The notes under the pieces are model-generated. The model was given only the letters and a program-made list of their open reading frames with translations, did no database searches and was not told the DNA's origin. Below are positions 16,334 through 24,407 of a DNA stretch of 32,749 nt, in pieces. Origin of the DNA: an uncultured Clostridia bacterium (GTDB taxonomy: Bacteria; Bacillota; Clostridia; Oscillospirales; Ruminococcaceae); contig CANQJW010000009.1 of assembly GCA_947624345.1 (NCBI GenBank), forward strand, positions 1 to 32,749, given 5' to 3'. The translations under genes and the position numbers were made by a program. Position 1 is the first letter of the stretch, and each line of letters starts with the position of its first letter.

Positions 16334-17179
16334 ATGATTTTTGAAACAATCAACATCAAGGTAGATTATAAAAAAGCAGGTCTGAGTGAAGATGGTTGTA
16401 ATCCTATGCTGACAAGCTATTGCACATCGAAGTCTGATGAAATAGGGGAAAAGAAGATTCCTGCGGTTATAATTTGCCCCGGCGGCGGATATGACTATAT
16501 TTCAGACAGAGAGAACGAGCCTGTTGCATTGAGACTGGCAGGACACGGCATTGCATCATTCGTACTAAAATATTCTTGTGTAAACAAAAAGTTCCCGACC
16601 GCCGCTTTAGAGCTTGCAAGTGCAGTTAAATATGTCAGGGATAACGCTCTTAAATATCAGGTAGACAAGGATAAAATATTTGTGATGGGCTTTTCGGCAG
16701 GGGGACATCTGGCGGCATCACTTTCAAATTTCTATGATAAGGATATTCTCACAAGGCCACTTGGTGTAAGCCCTAACGACATAAAACCGAACGGTTGTAT
16801 TTTATGCTATCCGGTCTTGACCAGCGACAGTGAATTTACACACGAGACGAGTATTCTAAATCTGCTTGGCGATGACAAATCAAATGATGAAGCTTTAAAA
16901 ATGCGTGAGCTTGTATCGCTTGAAAACAGGGTGTCTGAAGCTACTCCGCCAACCTTTCTATGGCACACATCAGACGATACTACAGTTCCCGTTGAAAACT
17001 CACTGTTGTATATGACCTCGCTGTCGAAATTTAAAATCCCATTTGAGTCACATATATACGAGTGGGGAAATCACGGGCTTTCACTCTGCAATTATCAGAC
17101 CTCAACAGGCGAGCATCATATTGTTCCTGTCAATGAGAAGTGGGTTGAACACGCGATTGATTGGATTTATCGACAATAA
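16334..17179 (+). CDS. Alpha/beta hydrolase, esterase-like (acetyl xylan esterase/BD-FAE-like)
   Basis: The 281-residue product has an oxyanion-hole motif ICPGGGYDYISDRE near 60, the nucleophile elbow MGFSAGGHLAAS near 125 and an acid residue in HTSDDTTVPVENS near 220. The catalytic histidine lies in YEWGNHGLSL near 250. This is the complete triad of the esterase/lipase group that includes small acyl and acetyl-xylan esterases. No signal peptide is visible, so it acts in the cytoplasm, perhaps deacetylating imported oligosaccharides. The frame opens at GTG 16325; ATG 16334 is preferred, although the SD is weak. It is monocistronic, with its own promoter and terminator. Confidence 0.85.
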   Translation: MIFETINIKVDYKKAGLSEDGCNPMLTSYCTSKSDEIGEKKIPAVIICPGGGYDYISDRENEPVALRLAGHGIASFVLKYSCVNKKFPTAALELASAVKYVRDNALKYQVDKDKIFVMGFSAGGHLAASLSNFYDKDILTRPLGVSPNDIKPNGCILCYPVLTSDSEFTHETSILNLLGDDKSNDEALKMRELVSLENRVSEATPPTFLWHTSDDTTVPVENSLLYMTSLSKFKIPFESHIYEWGNHGLSLCNYQTSTGEHHIVPVNEKWVEHAIDWIYRQ

Positions 17180-17201
17180 AAATTACATAACAGTTTATGT
17201 G

Positions 17202-17234
17202 GACGGTTTGTTCTATCAAACCGTCTGTTTTTTT
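17202..17234 (+). terminator. Intrinsic terminator after the hydrolase gene
   Basis: GACGGTTTG (17202-17210) pairs perfectly with CAAACCGTC (17217-17225) around a TTCTAT loop. TG and a run of seven or more T follow. Confidence 0.92.
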
Positions 17235-17252
17235 GTTGATATGCATCCTTTT

Positions 17253-17282
17253 TTGTTCACGATTAAATGAATATGTCATAAT
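17253..17282 (+). promoter_or_regulatory. Putative promoter for the DUF3343-aminotransferase pair
   Basis: TTGTTC (17253-17258) and CATAAT (17277-17282) are 18 bases apart. Both boxes deviate from consensus, so this is only a candidate. Confidence 0.35.
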
Positions 17283-17304
17283 ATATTAGTGCCCCTAATA
17301 TTTA

Positions 17305-17318
17305 TTGTCAATTGACAA
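17305..17318. promoter_or_regulatory. 14-base perfect palindrome upstream of the DUF3343 gene
   Basis: TTGTCAATTGACAA is a perfect dyad just before the AAAGGAGG ribosome binding site and about 20 bases downstream of the candidate -10 box. It could be an operator, or related to the CAATTGTCAATTG sequences at the end of cimA (24391-24407). Confidence 0.4.
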
Positions 17319-17337
17319 AAGGAGGACTAAGGAAACA

Positions 17338-17556
17338 ATGCAAAAAAGTCTGATAGCAGTTTCATCTATAACTTATGCCATGAAAGCAAAGAAGCTTCTC
17401 AATAATATGGGACTTTACTGCGAAATTCAAAAAACACCTAAAAATCTCGGCTCTGGATGCGGTTATTCGATAAGAGTTAGAGATGATGTAAACTATATAA
17501 TCAAAATTCTTGATTCTGTTCATATTGCTCACAAGGGATATCAAAAGGCTCAATAA
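17338..17556 (+). CDS. DUF3343 (putative Se/S carrier-like) protein
   Basis: This 72-residue protein (MQKSLIAVSSITYAMKAKKL, then GSGCGYSIRVRDDV) matches the small DUF3343 family, described as putative sulfur or selenium carriers. The cysteine in GSGCGYSIRV (about residue 41) is the expected functional residue. The frame is open from 17305, but ATG 17338 follows the purine-rich SD region AGGAGGACTAAGGA and matches family length. It lies directly before a class V aminotransferase of the cysteine desulfurase-like kind, a recurring pairing. No selD is visible, so selenium use is not shown. Confidence 0.78.
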   Translation: MQKSLIAVSSITYAMKAKKLLNNMGLYCEIQKTPKNLGSGCGYSIRVRDDVNYIIKILDSVHIAHKGYQKAQ

Positions 17557-17640
17557 TTAACCTTTATAAACAGAGGCTTTGTGATTTCAGATGATTATCT
17601 AAAATATGCTCACTCTACTGTATTATTAAGAAAAATTGAT

Positions 17641-17678
17641 AAGGAGGTATGGCTCTTAAAAGAGCGAATATTAAGATG
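17641..17678 (+). promoter_or_regulatory. SD - hairpin - AUG start region of the aminotransferase
   Basis: A full AAGGAGG (17641-17647) lies one base from ATG 17649, too close to use, and 28 bases from ATG 17676, which matches the family N-terminus. Between them GCTCTT (17652-17657) and AAGAGC (17660-17665) can fold a small hairpin, which would bring the SD to about 14 bases from the second ATG. Confidence 0.4.
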
Positions 17679-18815
17679 ATATATTTTGATAATTCTGCGA
17701 CAACCTTTCCAAAGCCAAACACCGTACTTACAAAAGCTTGTTATGCTACGAGATATTTAGGAGGAAATCCGGGAAGAAGCGGACACAAGATGTCAGTAAG
17801 AGTGGCCGACGAGGTCTATAAGGTCAGGGAAAAATTAGCCCAATTTTTTAACGCAAAGCCCGAGAATGTTGTTTTTACTCTTAACTGTACCCATGCGATC
17901 AACTTTGCTATGAAAGGCGTTATGCAAAGCGGAGGACATATTATAATTTCATCACTTGAGCATAATGCAGTATCACGCCCGACAGTTGCTCTTGCTAATT
18001 CAAGAAATAATGTCAGCTATTCTGTCGCACAGGTAGCAGACACAAATGAAAGAACAATTGCAAATTTTAAATCGCTTATAAGAAGAGATACCAGATGCGT
18101 TTGTATGATGGCGGCATCTAATGTAACGGGAGAGATACTTCCGTTTAACGAGATAGCTTCTATCTGCAAGAAGCGTGGAATATGCTTTATTCTTGATGCG
18201 GCTCAAGGTGCAGGACTTATGGAAATAAAGCTGGGTGAGGGAATAAACTTCATATGCTGTGCCGGACACAAGGGACTTTACGGACTTTCGGGAACAGGAG
18301 TTCTTATCACAGACGGAAAATATCCGCTGAGCACAATTATAGAGGGCGGAACAGGAGCAACTTCACTTGAGCTTAAACAGACAGATTTTCTTCCTGAGCA
18401 GTTGGAAAGCGGAACGATAAATGTTCCGGGAATTATATCACTCGGAGCAGGAGTTGACTTTGTCAGAAGAACAGGAATAGATAATATAAGAAGAAAAGAG
18501 GACAGACTTTGCGATGTGTTTAAATCGCAGGTTGAAAGATTAGATAATTTCACTGTTATAAGAGAGGATAATAAAGAGTATGCACCGCTTGTTTCCTTCA
18601 GCTATAAATCGGCAAATTCCTTTGAGGTTACAGAATATCTGAGCAATAGAGGCTTTGCACTAAGAGGCGGATTTCATTGTTCTGCACTTGCACATAGAAC
18701 TCTTAGGACAACTGAGGACGGTCTTACAAGATTTTCCCCCTCGATTTTCAACAGTGAAATGGAGGTAAGAAAATTAGTTACAGAGCTTAAAAAAGTGAAT
18801 AATATTGGGATTTAG
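17676..18815 (+). CDS. Class V aminotransferase, cysteine desulfurase-like
   Basis: This 379-residue PLP enzyme has the N-terminus MIYFDNSATTFPKP, cofactor contacts SLEHNAVSRP near 100, FILDAAQGAG near 180, the PLP lysine in CAGHKGLYGLSGTG near 200, and the catalytic cysteine in RGGFHCSALAHRTL near 335. This set fits the selenocysteine lyase/cysteine desulfurase-like group found beside DUF3343 proteins and not the IscS group that builds Fe-S clusters. It probably releases sulfur or selenium from cysteine derivatives and may pass it to the DUF3343 carrier. ATG 17649 would add nine residues unlike the family. Confidence 0.85.
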   Translation: MIYFDNSATTFPKPNTVLTKACYATRYLGGNPGRSGHKMSVRVADEVYKVREKLAQFFNAKPENVVFTLNCTHAINFAMKGVMQSGGHIIISSLEHNAVSRPTVALANSRNNVSYSVAQVADTNERTIANFKSLIRRDTRCVCMMAASNVTGEILPFNEIASICKKRGICFILDAAQGAGLMEIKLGEGINFICCAGHKGLYGLSGTGVLITDGKYPLSTIIEGGTGATSLELKQTDFLPEQLESGTINVPGIISLGAGVDFVRRTGIDNIRRKEDRLCDVFKSQVERLDNFTVIREDNKEYAPLVSFSYKSANSFEVTEYLSNRGFALRGGFHCSALAHRTLRTTEDGLTRFSPSIFNSEMEVRKLVTELKKVNNIGI

Positions 18816-18818
18816 CCC

Positions 18819-18847
18819 TTGTTAAAATTTAATTGATATGTTATACT
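18819..18847 (+). promoter_or_regulatory. Promoter for cdaA-cdaR
   Basis: TTGTTA (18819-18824), 17 bases, TATACT (18842-18847). It lies immediately after the aminotransferase stop and about 40 bases upstream of the cdaA start. Confidence 0.65.
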
Positions 18848-18885
18848 ATTAGTAACAGTAAAACTTTTGAAGGGAAGTGAATATA

Positions 18886-19773
18886 TTGTCTGCGATATCT
18901 GAGGTTTTAGAGGCGTTTGTCAGCGTCTTGAAATCAATAACATTTGTTGATTTGATAGATATGGCTATTTTGTCTTATCTGATTTTTAAAGGTACACAAA
19001 TTGTTAAAGAAACAAGAGCAGGTCAGCTTGTCAAGGGAATAATTATTATTCTGCTAGGCTATTTAATATCTTCACTTCTTGGATTAAAGACAATGACATT
19101 CCTACTCGAAAACTTTTTCCGCTGGGGATTTGTCGCATTGATTATAGTGTTCCAGCCGGAGCTGAGAAGAATTCTTGAAAAAATGGGACGAACAAAGGTT
19201 GCTAATCTGTCCTTTATAAATTCCGAGACGGAAGAGGGACGATCTGAGTGGAGTGAATGTATAGATTCAATTTGCAATGCCGCGTCAAATCTTTCAAAGA
19301 CTAAAACGGGAGCTTTGATAGTTTGTGAAAGAAAGACAAAGCTCGGCGAACAGGTTGCAAACGGCGTTATACTAGACTGTAAGCCAAGCGACTCTATTTT
19401 TGGAAACATATTTTTCCCGAATTCGCCGCTTCACGACGGTGCGGTGATAATAAGAGATGCTAAGATTTTAGCGGCAGGTTGCTTTTTGCCAACCCCACAA
19501 AAGGAAGAGCTTATCAATAAACAGCTCGGTTCAAGACACAGGGCCGCAATCGGAATAAGTGAGATATCCGACGCAATAGTGATAGTAGTTTCGGAGGAAA
19601 CCGGAAACATATCAGTTGCAGAGGAGGGAGAGCTCACCCGAGGGTTCTCTAAAGAGAGTTTAAAGAGACTTCTGAAAAAACGCTTCATACCTGACATATC
19701 TGAAAAGGATAAAGGTGGATTTGCAAAGAGGGTGAAGAAGAAATGGAAAAGCGTACAAAAAGAGCAAAAATAG
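18886..19773 (+). CDS. cdaA: Diadenylate cyclase CdaA
   Basis: CdaA makes cyclic di-AMP, which controls potassium, osmotic balance and cell wall homeostasis. The 295-residue product has three N-terminal membrane helices (about 20-38, 50-64 and 75-90) followed by a DisA_N catalytic domain. The key motifs are DGA at 184-186 (SPLHDGAVII) and RHR at 217-219 (LGSRHRAAIG). TTG 18886 is placed 5 bases after the extended SD AGGGAAGTGA; the in-frame GTG at 18877 falls inside that SD. The last 31 bases overlap cdaR. glmM, often its operon partner and a known CdaA regulator in other Firmicutes, is at 2213-3568. Confidence 0.95.
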   Translation: MSAISEVLEAFVSVLKSITFVDLIDMAILSYLIFKGTQIVKETRAGQLVKGIIIILLGYLISSLLGLKTMTFLLENFFRWGFVALIIVFQPELRRILEKMGRTKVANLSFINSETEEGRSEWSECIDSICNAASNLSKTKTGALIVCERKTKLGEQVANGVILDCKPSDSIFGNIFFPNSPLHDGAVIIRDAKILAAGCFLPTPQKEELINKQLGSRHRAAIGISEISDAIVIVVSEETGNISVAEEGELTRGFSKESLKRLLKKRFIPDISEKDKGGFAKRVKKKWKSVQKEQK

Positions 19774-21020
19774 ATCTTGAGCATCTTTTTGAAAACAAGA
19801 TGTTTTTGAGGATATTCTCGGTTGTTACGGCCGTAATTATCTGGATTGCACTGTCGCTTACCCTTTACCCTTCGATACACAAAACTGTATCTAATATTCC
19901 GCTGGCCGTTGACCTTTCCGGCACGAAGGCAGAGCGTGAGGGACTTTCGGTTGTAAGCTTTAATGTCAACCGCGTGAGTGCAACCATAAACGGAATGAGA
20001 TACGAGATAGGTAACTATTCAAGAGACGATCTTTATGCGACCGTTGATGCGTCAAAGGTTGACAAAGCCGGTGAGTATGTTCTTGATGTCAGAATTCAGT
20101 CTAAAAATGATGATGAATTTTCGGTTGAAAGCATAACGCCTAACAAGGTAACGGTAAGTCTTGGTTATGTAGAAACGGTTGAAAAGGAGCTTACTGTTGA
20201 AGCTTCGGGTGTGAGTGCAGCTGAGGGTTACACATTGACTGAGGCATCAGTTTTACCAGAGAAAATCGAGATAAGAGGTCCTAAAGACAAGATAGAACTT
20301 ATAACCGATGCTAAGGTCAAGTTTGACGGAAATCTATCCTTGTCGGAGACCTATTCTACGACTTCATCTGAGGTTGTTTTATATCACAATGACACGGTGA
20401 TAGATCAATCAGATATAACGCTGGGTGCTGAAGAGTTTAAGATAGAATTTTCAGTCTATATGCGAAAGACACTTCCGTTTTCTGTCGGAATAGAGGGAGC
20501 GCCGGATAATTTTGATGAATCTATTATTGAGTATTCATTATCTAATGAAACCATTGACATTCTCTCGCCAAATAAGAATATCGAAGATGCTGAGTTTAAC
20601 AATCTGGGTAACATTCAGCTGAGAGATATTCGTCCCGGTGCAAAATTTGAAATGGATGTCAAAACTGAAAGCGGTCAGATAAACGCATCAGGGATCAGTA
20701 CGGTAACTGTAAAGGTGAAGAATAACAATCTCAAGAAAAAGGTTATATCGCTTGACAGCTCGCAGATAAAAATTATAAACAAAGCCGAGGACAACAGAAT
20801 TGTAAAGAGAACCAACCAGATAACAGATGTAACTATATATGGAACGAGCAACGCTATATCATCAGTTGAGGCATCTGATTTCATAGCAGAGCTTAATTTG
20901 AATAATGAGCCGCTCAATGAGGGTTCTTATACAAAAACTGTAACGATATATTCACCTGAAAACGGCAAGGTTTGGGCTTATGGCATATATGATATAACTT
21001 TTGAGGTAAGTGAAAGATAG
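19743..21020 (+). CDS. cdaR: CdaA regulatory protein CdaR (YbbR domains)
   Basis: CdaR is the membrane regulator of CdaA. The 425-residue product has one membrane segment (about 21-41, FLRIFSVVTAVIIWIALSLT) and an extracellular part made of YbbR repeats. They show as alternating phrases such as SVESITPNKVTVSLGYVETV, ASVLPEKIEIRGPKDKIEL, EYSLSNETIDILSPNKNIE and LDSSQIKIINKAE. The start lies 31 bases inside the cdaA end, with purine-rich sequence as its SD, indicating translational coupling and co-transcription. Confidence 0.92.
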   Translation: MEKRTKRAKIDLEHLFENKMFLRIFSVVTAVIIWIALSLTLYPSIHKTVSNIPLAVDLSGTKAEREGLSVVSFNVNRVSATINGMRYEIGNYSRDDLYATVDASKVDKAGEYVLDVRIQSKNDDEFSVESITPNKVTVSLGYVETVEKELTVEASGVSAAEGYTLTEASVLPEKIEIRGPKDKIELITDAKVKFDGNLSLSETYSTTSSEVVLYHNDTVIDQSDITLGAEEFKIEFSVYMRKTLPFSVGIEGAPDNFDESIIEYSLSNETIDILSPNKNIEDAEFNNLGNIQLRDIRPGAKFEMDVKTESGQINASGISTVTVKVKNNNLKKKVISLDSSQIKIINKAEDNRIVKRTNQITDVTIYGTSNAISSVEASDFIAELNLNNEPLNEGSYTKTVTIYSPENGKVWAYGIYDITFEVSER

Positions 21021-21054
21021 CTTTGGTTAACAAGTTTTTCCTTACTGAATTTTT

Positions 21055-21083
21055 GGGTGGCAGTTATAATGTCACCCTTTTCT
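21055..21083 (+). terminator. Intrinsic terminator between cdaR and the FAD-dependent gene
   Basis: GGGTGGCA (21055-21062) pairs with TGTCACCC (21070-21077) with one G-U pair, and four T plus CTGTT follow. It would end or weaken readthrough from the cda operon into the next gene. Confidence 0.7.
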
Positions 21084-21113
21084 GTTAAGTTTTTTGTATC
21101 GGAGGGCGGAAAA

Positions 21114-22691
21114 ATGCCTGTAATTATTTCCGGAATAAAAACAGCGCTTAATGCTGATAAGGATAAAATTTTTTCCAAGGCTTTGAAAAGTGCTTGTTTA
21201 AAATTAGATGATGTCAAAAAAATAGAGATACATAAGACCTCACTTGATGCAAGAGATAGAAATAATATCAGGTTTGTTCACTCGGTATTCATAGAACTTT
21301 TTGATTTAGCGCGTGAAAAAGATCTGTGTAATAGGCTAAAGTCCGCAAGCTATTGTGAGAATTTTGACTTTTCACCTTGTCTTAAAAAGGGAAATGAAAA
21401 CAAGAAGGTTGTGGTAATAGGCTTTGGTCCGGCAGGAATGTTCTCGGCATTGGTGTTGGCTGAAAACGGGATCAAGCCCATAGTTATCGAGCGGGGAGAG
21501 CCGATTGAAAAGCGTGTTTCATCGGTAGATACTTTTATGAACGGAGGGGCATTGAGCGTCAACTCTTCCATTCAGTTCGGCGAGGGAGGAGCAGGAACTT
21601 TTTCTGACGGAAAGCTTACATCACGAATCAAGGACAAGCTTTGCAGGTATGTTCTTAAAAGATTTGCCGAGTTCGGAGCACCCGAGGAAATACTGACGAA
21701 GTCTAAGGCTCACATAGGAACGGACAATCTGAGAAGTGTTGTCAAGTCTATAAGAGAGCGAATTTTATCTCTTGGCGGAGAGATATATTTTGAAACAAAG
21801 CTTGAGGATTTCACTCTCAAAAACGGACGCATTTGTGAGATAAAAACGAACAGCTTCTCAATGCCTGTTGATGATGTTATTCTGGCGATAGGCCATTCGG
21901 CGAGAGATACCTTTGAGCTTCTGTTAAGGAAAAATATATTTCTTGAGTCCAAGCCGTTTTCGGTCGGCGTAAGAATTGAGCATAGGCAGAGAGATGTAGA
22001 TTTCAGTCTTTATGGAAGTCACGCCGGTAACCCACTTTTGCCAAAGGGCGAATATCAGCTTTCTAAGAGAAATAAGGACGGTCGGGCAGTATATACTTTC
22101 TGTATGTGTCCCGGAGGATATGTTGTTCCTGCGTCAAGCGAGGAGAAAACGGTTGTAACAAACGGAATGAGCGAGTTTTCAAGAAACGGCGAGAATGCAA
22201 ATTCAGCGTTGGTCGTATCGGTATCTTCAAAGGATTACGGGGACAAGCCACTTGACGGAGTGCGTTTTCAAAGGGCGATTGAATCAAGTGCATATAAATT
22301 GGCAGGGGAGGATTACTCTGCCCCTGCAACGACGGTCGGGGGCTTTCTCAGCCGAAACCCTAGCATAAAGTCAAACTTGAACGGTACATATTCTCGTGGT
22401 TTGAGACCGGTCGAGTTTCGTGATTTGTTTCCTGCGTTTGTGACGGATATGCTAGAGGTCGGGCTTTATGATTTTTCAAAGAAGATGAAATGCTTTGGTG
22501 ATGAAAACGCAATCCTCACCGCCCCTGAAACCAGAACCTCATCGCCTGTTCGCATTATAAGAACGGATAGCTTCCGTTCACTCAACTGTGAAAACCTTTA
22601 TCCCTGCGGTGAGGGAGCAGGTTATGCAGGCGGAATTATGAGTGCGAGCGTCGACGGAATAAAGGTTGCATTGCAAATTATCGAGAATTAA
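21114..22691 (+). CDS. FAD-dependent dehydrogenase-like protein (COG2509-type)
   Basis: The 525-residue protein carries a Rossmann FAD-binding site, VVVIGFGPAGMFSALVLAEN near 100, then the conserved FGEGGAGTFSDGKLTSRIKD near 168 and a GGFLSR segment near 430. The C-terminus is NLYPCGEGAGYAGGIMSASVDG, the second FAD-contact region. The family is common in Clostridia but its substrate is unknown. The frame opens at GTG 21057 within the terminator; GGAGGGCGG correctly precedes ATG 21114. The N-terminal 90 residues form a small lead domain (PVIISGIKTALNADKDKIFS). Confidence 0.85.
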   Translation: MPVIISGIKTALNADKDKIFSKALKSACLKLDDVKKIEIHKTSLDARDRNNIRFVHSVFIELFDLAREKDLCNRLKSASYCENFDFSPCLKKGNENKKVVVIGFGPAGMFSALVLAENGIKPIVIERGEPIEKRVSSVDTFMNGGALSVNSSIQFGEGGAGTFSDGKLTSRIKDKLCRYVLKRFAEFGAPEEILTKSKAHIGTDNLRSVVKSIRERILSLGGEIYFETKLEDFTLKNGRICEIKTNSFSMPVDDVILAIGHSARDTFELLLRKNIFLESKPFSVGVRIEHRQRDVDFSLYGSHAGNPLLPKGEYQLSKRNKDGRAVYTFCMCPGGYVVPASSEEKTVVTNGMSEFSRNGENANSALVVSVSSKDYGDKPLDGVRFQRAIESSAYKLAGEDYSAPATTVGGFLSRNPSIKSNLNGTYSRGLRPVEFRDLFPAFVTDMLEVGLYDFSKKMKCFGDENAILTAPETRTSSPVRIIRTDSFRSLNCENLYPCGEGAGYAGGIMSASVDGIKVALQIIEN

Positions 22692-22737
22692 AACAGTATG
22701 GGTGCAATTAAAGCTCTGAGAAAAGGAGATTGACATA

Positions 22738-24261
22738 ATGTTTGCAAAAATAGACAGCATAGGTCTTTTGGGTATGAACTCGTTTGGCGTAACGGTCGAG
22801 ATTGAGGAATCATTCGGTTTGCCGAGGTTTGATATTGTCGGTCAGGCCGATACTGTGGTAAGGGAAAGTCGAGATAGGATAAAAAGTGCGTTTCGTTCTA
22901 GCGAAATTCCTTTTCCCGAACATTCTATTATTGTTAATCTTGCACCGGCTGACATAAGAAAAACCCAGTCGTCGTTTGATATGGCGATTTCTGTGGCGGT
23001 GCTTGTTGTATCAGGTTTTATTGAGGAATCGGCAACAAGAGGCAAAGCGTTTATAGGCGAGGTTTCTCTCGGAGGAGAAATAAGAAAAGTAAACGGCGTT
23101 CTTCCTATGGTTTTGTATGCTAAGAAAATTGGGATAAAGGAAGTTTTTGTTCCAAAGAAAAACGCTTATGAAGCGTCTGTTGTCGAGGGGATAACCGTAT
23201 ATGGCGTAAACACTCTGAAAGAGCTTTTGTCTCACTTTCTATCGTCTCCGATAACCCCTGTTAAAAAGTATGTTCCAAAGGACGTTGACTATTTTGACAC
23301 TCTTGATTTTTCAGATGTAAAGGGACAGGCTTGGGCTAAAAAGGCTCTCGAGATAGCGGCTTGCGGCGGTCACAATGTTATGATGATCGGCTCGCCCGGA
23401 AGCGGAAAGAGTATGCTTGCCAAAAGGCTTCCCACAATTCTTCCGAATATGACCTTTGAGGAGTCAATAGAATCGACAAATCTTTATTCGGTAGCAGGAA
23501 TTTTAGATCCCGAAACTCCACTTGTTACAAAGCGTCCGTTCAGAAGCCCGCATCATACGATTTCCCAGGTAGGATTAACCGGCGGCGGAACAATCCCAAA
23601 GCCGGGGGAAATATCCCTTTCTCACAACGGACTTTTGTTTTTAGATGAGCTAGCCGAGTTTGATAGAAAAACCTTAGAGGCCCTACGCCAGCCGTTAGAG
23701 GACGGTGTGGTGACAATTTCAAGAGCGTGGGGGAATATTACATATCCTTGTTCGGTTATGCTGGTTGCCGCTATGAACCCTTGTCCGTGCGGATATTACG
23801 GTCACCCAACAAGGAAGTGCATATGTTCATCAAAACAGGTAGCAAGGTATCTATCCAAGATTTCAGGGCCTTTAATAGATAGATTTGATATTCATTTAGA
23901 GGTTGCTCCTGTTGAGTATGAAAGTATATCTTCAAGTGAAAAGGCTGAAACCTCAGCACAGATAAGAGAGCGTGTTTTCGAGGCGAGGGAAATTCAGAAC
24001 AGAAGATTCAAGAACACAAAAATAACCTGCAATGCTAATATCACATCCGATATACTCCACGAGGTATGCCCTATGACTGACGATGCAAACACTACAATAA
24101 AATATGTATTTGAGAAGATAGGGTTGTCCGCTCGTGCATATGATAAAATAGTCAAGGTTGCTAGAACTATTGCAGATATGGATAAGAGTGATGTTATAAG
24201 AAAGGCACATATTGCTCAGGCTGTTCAGTATAGAAGTCTGGATAGGAAGTATTGGCAGTAG
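22738..24261 (+). CDS. comM: YifB/ComM family Mg chelatase-like AAA+ ATPase
   Basis: The 507-residue product has the family N-terminal Lon-like domain (GLPRFDIVGQADTVVRESRDR; NLAPADIRKTQSSFDMAISVAVL). The AAA+ core has Walker A GSPGSGKSM near 220 and Walker B LLFLDELAEF near 303, and the C-terminal lid contains RYLSKISGPLIDRFDIHLEV. In other bacteria ComM is a branch-migration helicase promoting integration of incoming DNA. AAAGGAG lies 9 bases before ATG 22738. It follows the FAD gene by 46 bases and ends before a strong bidirectional terminator. Confidence 0.92.
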   Translation: MFAKIDSIGLLGMNSFGVTVEIEESFGLPRFDIVGQADTVVRESRDRIKSAFRSSEIPFPEHSIIVNLAPADIRKTQSSFDMAISVAVLVVSGFIEESATRGKAFIGEVSLGGEIRKVNGVLPMVLYAKKIGIKEVFVPKKNAYEASVVEGITVYGVNTLKELLSHFLSSPITPVKKYVPKDVDYFDTLDFSDVKGQAWAKKALEIAACGGHNVMMIGSPGSGKSMLAKRLPTILPNMTFEESIESTNLYSVAGILDPETPLVTKRPFRSPHHTISQVGLTGGGTIPKPGEISLSHNGLLFLDELAEFDRKTLEALRQPLEDGVVTISRAWGNITYPCSVMLVAAMNPCPCGYYGHPTRKCICSSKQVARYLSKISGPLIDRFDIHLEVAPVEYESISSSEKAETSAQIRERVFEAREIQNRRFKNTKITCNANITSDILHEVCPMTDDANTTIKYVFEKIGLSARAYDKIVKVARTIADMDKSDVIRKAHIAQAVQYRSLDRKYWQ

Positions 24262-24303
24262 TTTAAGTTTAATAGACAATGGATAATTAAAACCAATAGA
24301 TAA

Positions 24304-24334
24304 AAAAGCATTCGAAAAAAATTCGAATGCTTTT
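24304..24334. terminator. Bidirectional terminator between comM and cimA
   Basis: AAAAGCATTCGAA (24304-24316) pairs perfectly with TTCGAATGCTTTT (24322-24334) around five A. With A-rich and T-rich flanks it can stop both converging genes. Confidence 0.92.
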
Positions 24335-24407
24335 CTCTTGCCTCTTGCTTCCGGTATCTTGACTCCGGCAGTAATTGTACAATGTCCATTATCAATTGTC
24401 AATTGAT
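24335..24407. repeat. Micro-repeats and palindrome at the end of cimA
   Basis: CTTGCCTCTTGCTTCC and ACAATGTCCATTATCAATTG lie between the terminator and cimA. ATCAATTG/CAATTGAT (24391-24398 and 24400-24407) form an 8-1-8 palindrome over the cimA stop codon. Related AATTGATAATGG and ACAATGG strings recur at 24274-24285 and 28508-28535. They resemble dispersed non-coding repeats. Confidence 0.4.

Noticed and set aside
19431-19880. 149-codon minus-strand open frame over the cdaA-cdaR junction
   Set aside because: It is antisense to two well-supported genes and lacks family features.
23953-24402. 149-codon minus-strand open frame over the end of comM
   Set aside because: It crosses the strong bidirectional terminator and is antisense to comM.
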